Below, in pieces: positions 54,775 through 58,102 of a stretch of DNA of 58,102 bases. The notes under the pieces are model-generated. The model saw only the letters and a list, made by a program, of their open reading frames with translations, was not told the origin of the DNA and searched no databases. The DNA lies in the NCBI GenBank assembly GCA_024642065.1, contig JAHEBW010000003.1, positions 1-58,102 on the forward strand. The letters are read 5' to 3'. A program made the translations under genes and the position numbers. Source of the DNA: Polynucleobacter sp. GTDB taxonomy: Bacteria > Pseudomonadota > Gammaproteobacteria > Burkholderiales > Burkholderiaceae. How positions within the stretch are numbered: position 1 is the stretch's first letter; each line of letters opens with the position of its first letter.

Positions 54775-56238
54775 ATGACCGAAGAAATCCTCGTCAACAT
54801 TACCCCTCAAGAAACACGCGTAGCTCTCATTGCACAAGGCATTGTGCAAGAGCTTCATATTGAGCGCAGCCAAAGTAGAGGTATTGTTGGTAATGTCTAT
54901 TTAGGCAAAGTCACCCGCGTCTTACCGGGCATGCAGTCAGCCTTTGTTGATATTGGACTAGATAAAGCGGCATTCCTCCACGTAGCAGACCTTTGGATGC
55001 CTAAGAACTCGAAACCTGACAACACCCCTATTGAAAAATTAGTGTTTGATGGTCAAACCATTTTGGTTCAAGTTCTAAAGGACCCGTTGGGAACAAAAGG
55101 TGCGCGTCTCAGCACTCATATCAGCATTGCTGGTCGAAACTTGGTTTATTTGCCACAAGAAGACAATGGCAATCAAATCGGTATTTCACAGAAAATTGAA
55201 AACCAAGAAGAACGAGACTCTCTTAAAAAGCGCTTCCAAGCTTTAATGCCGGAAGGTGAGCAAGGTAGCTATATTTTAAGAACGAGCGCCGAAGATGCTG
55301 ACGATCAAGAGTTACTCAATGACCTTACTTATTTAGGCACTACTTGGAAAAAAATAAAAGAGGCCAGCTCTCGCTTGCCAGCGCCAAGCTTATTACATCA
55401 AGACTTAAGCTTATCTGAACGCGTATTAAGAGATCTAGCCAGCGAAAGAACAGGTCAGATTCGAATTGATTCAAGCGAGAATTTAGAAAAGCTTAAAGTG
55501 TTCTCCATGAACTTTATGCCTAACCAATTGGATAAATTGGTTTTGTATCGTGGTGAAAGACCATTATTTGATTTGTATGACACCGAATCAGAAATTAATC
55601 GCGCCTTAGGTCGTCGGGTTGACCTCAAGTCTGGCGGCTATCTGATGATTGATCAGACAGAATCAATGACAACCATTGATGTCAATACTGGCAGTTATGT
55701 AGGGGCAAAGACTTTTGACGATACGATTTATAAAACAAACCTAGAAGCAGCTCAAACGATTGCTCGTCAATTACGTTTAAGAAATCTAGGCGGCATCATC
55801 ATTATTGACTTCATTGATATGCATAGCCAGGAACACCAGGCAGCAGTATTGGAAGAGCTTAGCAAATGCTTAGCTCGAGATAGAACAAGAACATCCATTA
55901 ATCCTTTTTCAGCATTAGGCTTAGTTGAGATGACTCGCAAACGAACAAGAGAGTCACTGGCCCATCTTCTCTGTGAGCCTTGTGAAGTATGCCAAGGCAA
56001 GGGGCAAGTCAAAACTGCTCAAAGTATTTGCTATGAAATCTTAAGAGAAGTTTTAAGAGAGCATCGTCAATTTAATCCTAAAGAATTCAGAATCATTGCG
56101 AGCGCTGATGTGATTGACCGCTTCTTAGAAGAAGAAAGCGGTCATATGGCACAACTTATTGAATTTATTGGCAAGCCTATTCGACTTCAAGCCGAATCAA
56201 CTTTTAATCAAGAACAATACGATATTGTTTTAAGTTAA
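54775..56238 (+). CDS. rng: Ribonuclease G
   Basis: Endoribonuclease maturing the 5' end of 16S rRNA. The 487-residue protein has an N-terminal S1-like domain (GNVYLGKVTRVLPGMQSAFV, about 39-58), the catalytic segments TIDVNTGSYVG (about 301-311) and IIIDFIDM (342-349), which hold the metal-binding aspartates, and the zinc-link CEPCEVCQGKG near the end. Without a long C-terminal scaffold it is RNase G, not RNase E. Convergent with msbA, 11 bp between. Confidence 0.96.
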   Translation: MTEEILVNITPQETRVALIAQGIVQELHIERSQSRGIVGNVYLGKVTRVLPGMQSAFVDIGLDKAAFLHVADLWMPKNSKPDNTPIEKLVFDGQTILVQVLKDPLGTKGARLSTHISIAGRNLVYLPQEDNGNQIGISQKIENQEERDSLKKRFQALMPEGEQGSYILRTSAEDADDQELLNDLTYLGTTWKKIKEASSRLPAPSLLHQDLSLSERVLRDLASERTGQIRIDSSENLEKLKVFSMNFMPNQLDKLVLYRGERPLFDLYDTESEINRALGRRVDLKSGGYLMIDQTESMTTIDVNTGSYVGAKTFDDTIYKTNLEAAQTIARQLRLRNLGGIIIIDFIDMHSQEHQAAVLEELSKCLARDRTRTSINPFSALGLVEMTRKRTRESLAHLLCEPCEVCQGKGQVKTAQSICYEILREVLREHRQFNPKEFRIIASADVIDRFLEEESGHMAQLIEFIGKPIRLQAESTFNQEQYDIVLS

Positions 56239-56249
56239 AAAATGGGCTA

Positions 56250-58052
56250 TTAAGCTTGAGAAAACTGCAAGCGGTGCAAGCTGGCATATAAGCCATTCTG
56301 GGCCATCAAATCAGCATGCGCACCGTTCTCAACGATCTTGCCATGATCAAGAACCAGAATGCGATTAGCATTTTCAATAGTCGAGAGACGATGAGCAATC
56401 ATCAAGGTTGTTCTACCCTGCATCAAGGTTTCCAAAGCTTCTTGTACCTGACGCTCTGATTCTGAATCAAGGGCTGAAGTGGCCTCATCCAAAATCAAAA
56501 TTGGGGCATCTTTATAAATCGCTCTTGCAATGGCCAAACGCTGACGTTGACCACCTGACAATCGATTACCGTTATCACCCACCTCTGTATCAATCCCTTG
56601 CGGTAATTCTTTAATCAACTCCGCTAAGTTTGCTGCCTGCAAAGCTTCATGAACTCTGCCTCGATCAATTTCTTCAGGACTCTTGGCACCATAGGCAACG
56701 TTAGCTGCAATGGTGTCATTGAATAAAACTACATCCTGACTCACAAAAGCCATTTGATGACGTAAATCTCTTAAATCAATATTTTGTATATCAATACCAT
56801 CTAAAGAAATGACACCATCAGTTGGGTTAAAGAATCTTGGCAACAAATTAACCAGAGTCGATTTGCCACTACCTGATGGACCTACAAAAGCCACCACTTC
56901 ACCAGCAGGAATACTTAGATTAATGTTCTTTAAAACATCTTTACTCACTAAACCATCTTCAGGATTAAGGCTCGCCAATCCTTGGTAGGCAAAATGAACA
57001 TTCTTAAACTCAAGATCACCCTTCGCCTTATTCAATCTAATGGCTGCTGATTGACGCAACTGATCTTCTTCAATTGGTTGATCCATTAACTTGAAGATCA
57101 TGTCAGCAGCTGCAATGCCTCTTTGTAGAGGTTGGTTAATGTCCGCTAAATGTTTCAAGGGGGAAATGATCAAAATTAAAGCTGTCACAAACGCCACAAA
57201 TCCACCAACAGTTGTTTCTGCCATGGATGACTGGAATAAAGCTACTAAGAGAACACCAGATAAGGCAATTGAAGCAACAAACTGAGTCATCGGCTGATTT
57301 AAGCCACCTGCCACAGCAATCTTCATGGAATAACGACGCAATTTGTCAGCGATCATTGAGAAACGTTGTTTCTCATAAGTTTCACCGCCGTGCAACTTCA
57401 CAACCTTATAGCCACCAACACTTTCTTCAACAATATAAGAAAGTTCATTGGTCATATCTTGGCTGACCTTATGTAATTTACGTAAGCGTGAATTAATCAC
57501 CTTCACCATGTATCCGATGATGGGGAAAATAATCAAAATCAGGAGTGTTAAGCGCCAATTGAGATAAAACAGATACCCCATTAAGCCTATGACTGTGAGG
57601 CTATCCCTCACTAAGTTCATCGCAATACTGGTAATAACTTGTAAAACAGCATTCACCTCAAAAACAACTGCATTGATGAGTGATGCAGCTGAGCGGTTTT
57701 GGAATAAATCGGCAGGCGCCTGCAAGAGACGGTTAAACATCTGCTCACGCAACTTAAACAAAACCGAATTAGTAATGTGACTTAGAGCGTAGTTGGAGCC
57801 AAATTGAGCAAAACCTCGAATAAAGGCTAAACCCACCAAAAATGCTGGCACATGCCATAGCTTGTTATCCAACTTGCCTGTAAAGCCTCTGTCTAGCAAT
57901 GGCTTCAAAAGAGCCGGAATAGCCGTTTCAGAGGCCGCCACGATGGCTAAGCCTAGCAAAGCTAGGGCCACGGCCACTTTGTGGGGCAAGGCATATTTAA
58001 GGATGCGAGTTAATGCCGTTTGAGTACTAATATTGATACTATTTGAGTCCAT
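56250..58052 (-). CDS. msbA: Lipid A export ABC transporter, MsbA type
   Basis: Flips lipid A-core across the inner membrane. The 600-residue half-transporter has six membrane helices (about 28-300) and one ATPase domain with Walker [10 protein letters not shown] (391-399), the signature [14 protein letters not shown] and Walker [12 protein letters not shown]. The match to MsbA rests on length and on segments such as [19 protein letters not shown]; other lipid/peptide half-transporters are alternatives. Its promoter is at the window edge (58053-58102), where I see no other gene. Confidence 0.93.
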   Translation of the reverse strand: MDSNSINISTQTALTRILKYALPHKVAVALALLGLAIVAASETAIPALLKPLLDRGFTGKLDNKLWHVPAFLVGLAFIRGFAQFGSNYALSHITNSVLFKLREQMFNRLLQAPADLFQNRSAASLINAVVFEVNAVLQVITSIAMNLVRDSLTVIGLMGYLFYLNWRLTLLILIIFPIIGYMVKVINSRLRKLHKVSQDMTNELSYIVEESVGGYKVVKLHGGETYEKQRFSMIADKLRRYSMKIAVAGGLNQPMTQFVASIALSGVLLVALFQSSMAETTVGGFVAFVTALILIISPLKHLADINQPLQRGIAAADMIFKLMDQPIEEDQLRQSAAIRLNKAKGDLEFKNVHFAYQGLASLNPEDGLVSKDVLKNINLSIPAGEVVAFVGPSGSGKSTLVNLLPRFFNPTDGVISLDGIDIQNIDLRDLRHQMAFVSQDVVLFNDTIAANVAYGAKSPEEIDRGRVHEALQAANLAELIKELPQGIDTEVGDNGNRLSGGQRQRLAIARAIYKDAPILILDEATSALDSESERQVQEALETLMQGRTTLMIAHRLSTIENANRILVLDHGKIVENGAHADLMAQNGLYASLHRLQFSQA

Positions 58053-58102
58053 AACCTGAATCGTAACCTACACCGGTGCTAACATCCCATCATGGGCTTA
58101 TC

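Overview
The window is a stretch of bacterial chromosome, almost certainly from the Burkholderiales and probably a moderately AT-rich freshwater Burkholderiaceae such as Polynucleobacter or a close relative. This is inferred from gene order and family content: DUF3460-scpA-panC, the TIGR02449 gene-zapA-6S RNA block, holC-pepA divergent from lptF-lptG, purD-hemF-nadD-rsfS-rlmH-maf-rng, an orphan Bug-type tripartite-tricarboxylate binding protein, and a CysB-linked cys cluster with a DUF934 gene. I see no prophage, insertion sequence, CRISPR array or plasmid function. Coding density is very high and many genes overlap by ATGA, TGATG or TAATG.

Layout. (1) 1-13107, nearly all on the minus strand: dcd, then a large formate dehydrogenase locus. 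In transcription order it reads apbC, DUF3305, DUF3306, a six-centre polyferredoxin, a TorD-type chaperone, [terminator], a 66-residue Tat-target protein, a terminator-like hairpin, fdhA, fdhB, a small lipoprotein, the cytochrome b subunit, a small exported protein, [terminator], fdhD, mobA. (2) 13167-18490, plus strand: metG (without the C-terminal domain), a SulP transporter, DUF3460, scpA, panC. (3) 18494-23466: a vitamin B12 uptake set (btuF plus strand; btuB-btuC-btuD minus strand) under a clear cobalamin riboswitch. (4) 23493-27716, plus strand: a ZapB-like gene, zapA, 6S RNA, a small c-type cytochrome, a TSUP transporter and a patatin/Omp85-type outer-membrane protein. (5) 27768-32327, minus strand: malonate operon matR-matA-Bug protein-matB with a likely MatR operator. 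(6) 32418-37638: lgt, holC and pepA on minus, lptF-lptG on plus. (7) 37641-45787: siroheme and assimilatory sulfate reduction genes (cbiX, cobA, cysN, cysD, APS reductase, DUF934, cysI, TSUP) with a divergent cysB-type regulator. (8) 45797-49382: rlmJ, a MarR-like gene, a small orphan gene, tRNA-Leu(CAA), a beta-hydroxyacid dehydrogenase and a quinone oxidoreductase. (9) 49545-58052: yebC, purD, hemF, nadD, rsfS, rlmH, maf, rng, and msbA on minus.

How it works together. The formate locus encodes a Tat-exported, membrane-anchored, cysteine-type molybdenum or tungsten formate dehydrogenase feeding the quinone pool, plus its cofactor enzymes (MobA, FdhD), a chaperone, an Fe-S carrier (ApbC) and several poorly described proteins. 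In the sulfur cluster CobA and CbiX can supply siroheme steps for CysI; CysDN and CysH make APS and reduce it directly, since there is no cysC and CysH carries the cysteine pairs of an APS reductase. The malonate operon activates malonate to malonyl-CoA and decarboxylates it.

The least described part is the formate dehydrogenase neighbourhood: DUF3305, DUF3306, the polyferredoxin, the Tat-target peptide and two small exported proteins travel with a known enzyme and have no established individual roles. Intrinsic terminators placed inside this block suggest tuned stoichiometry.
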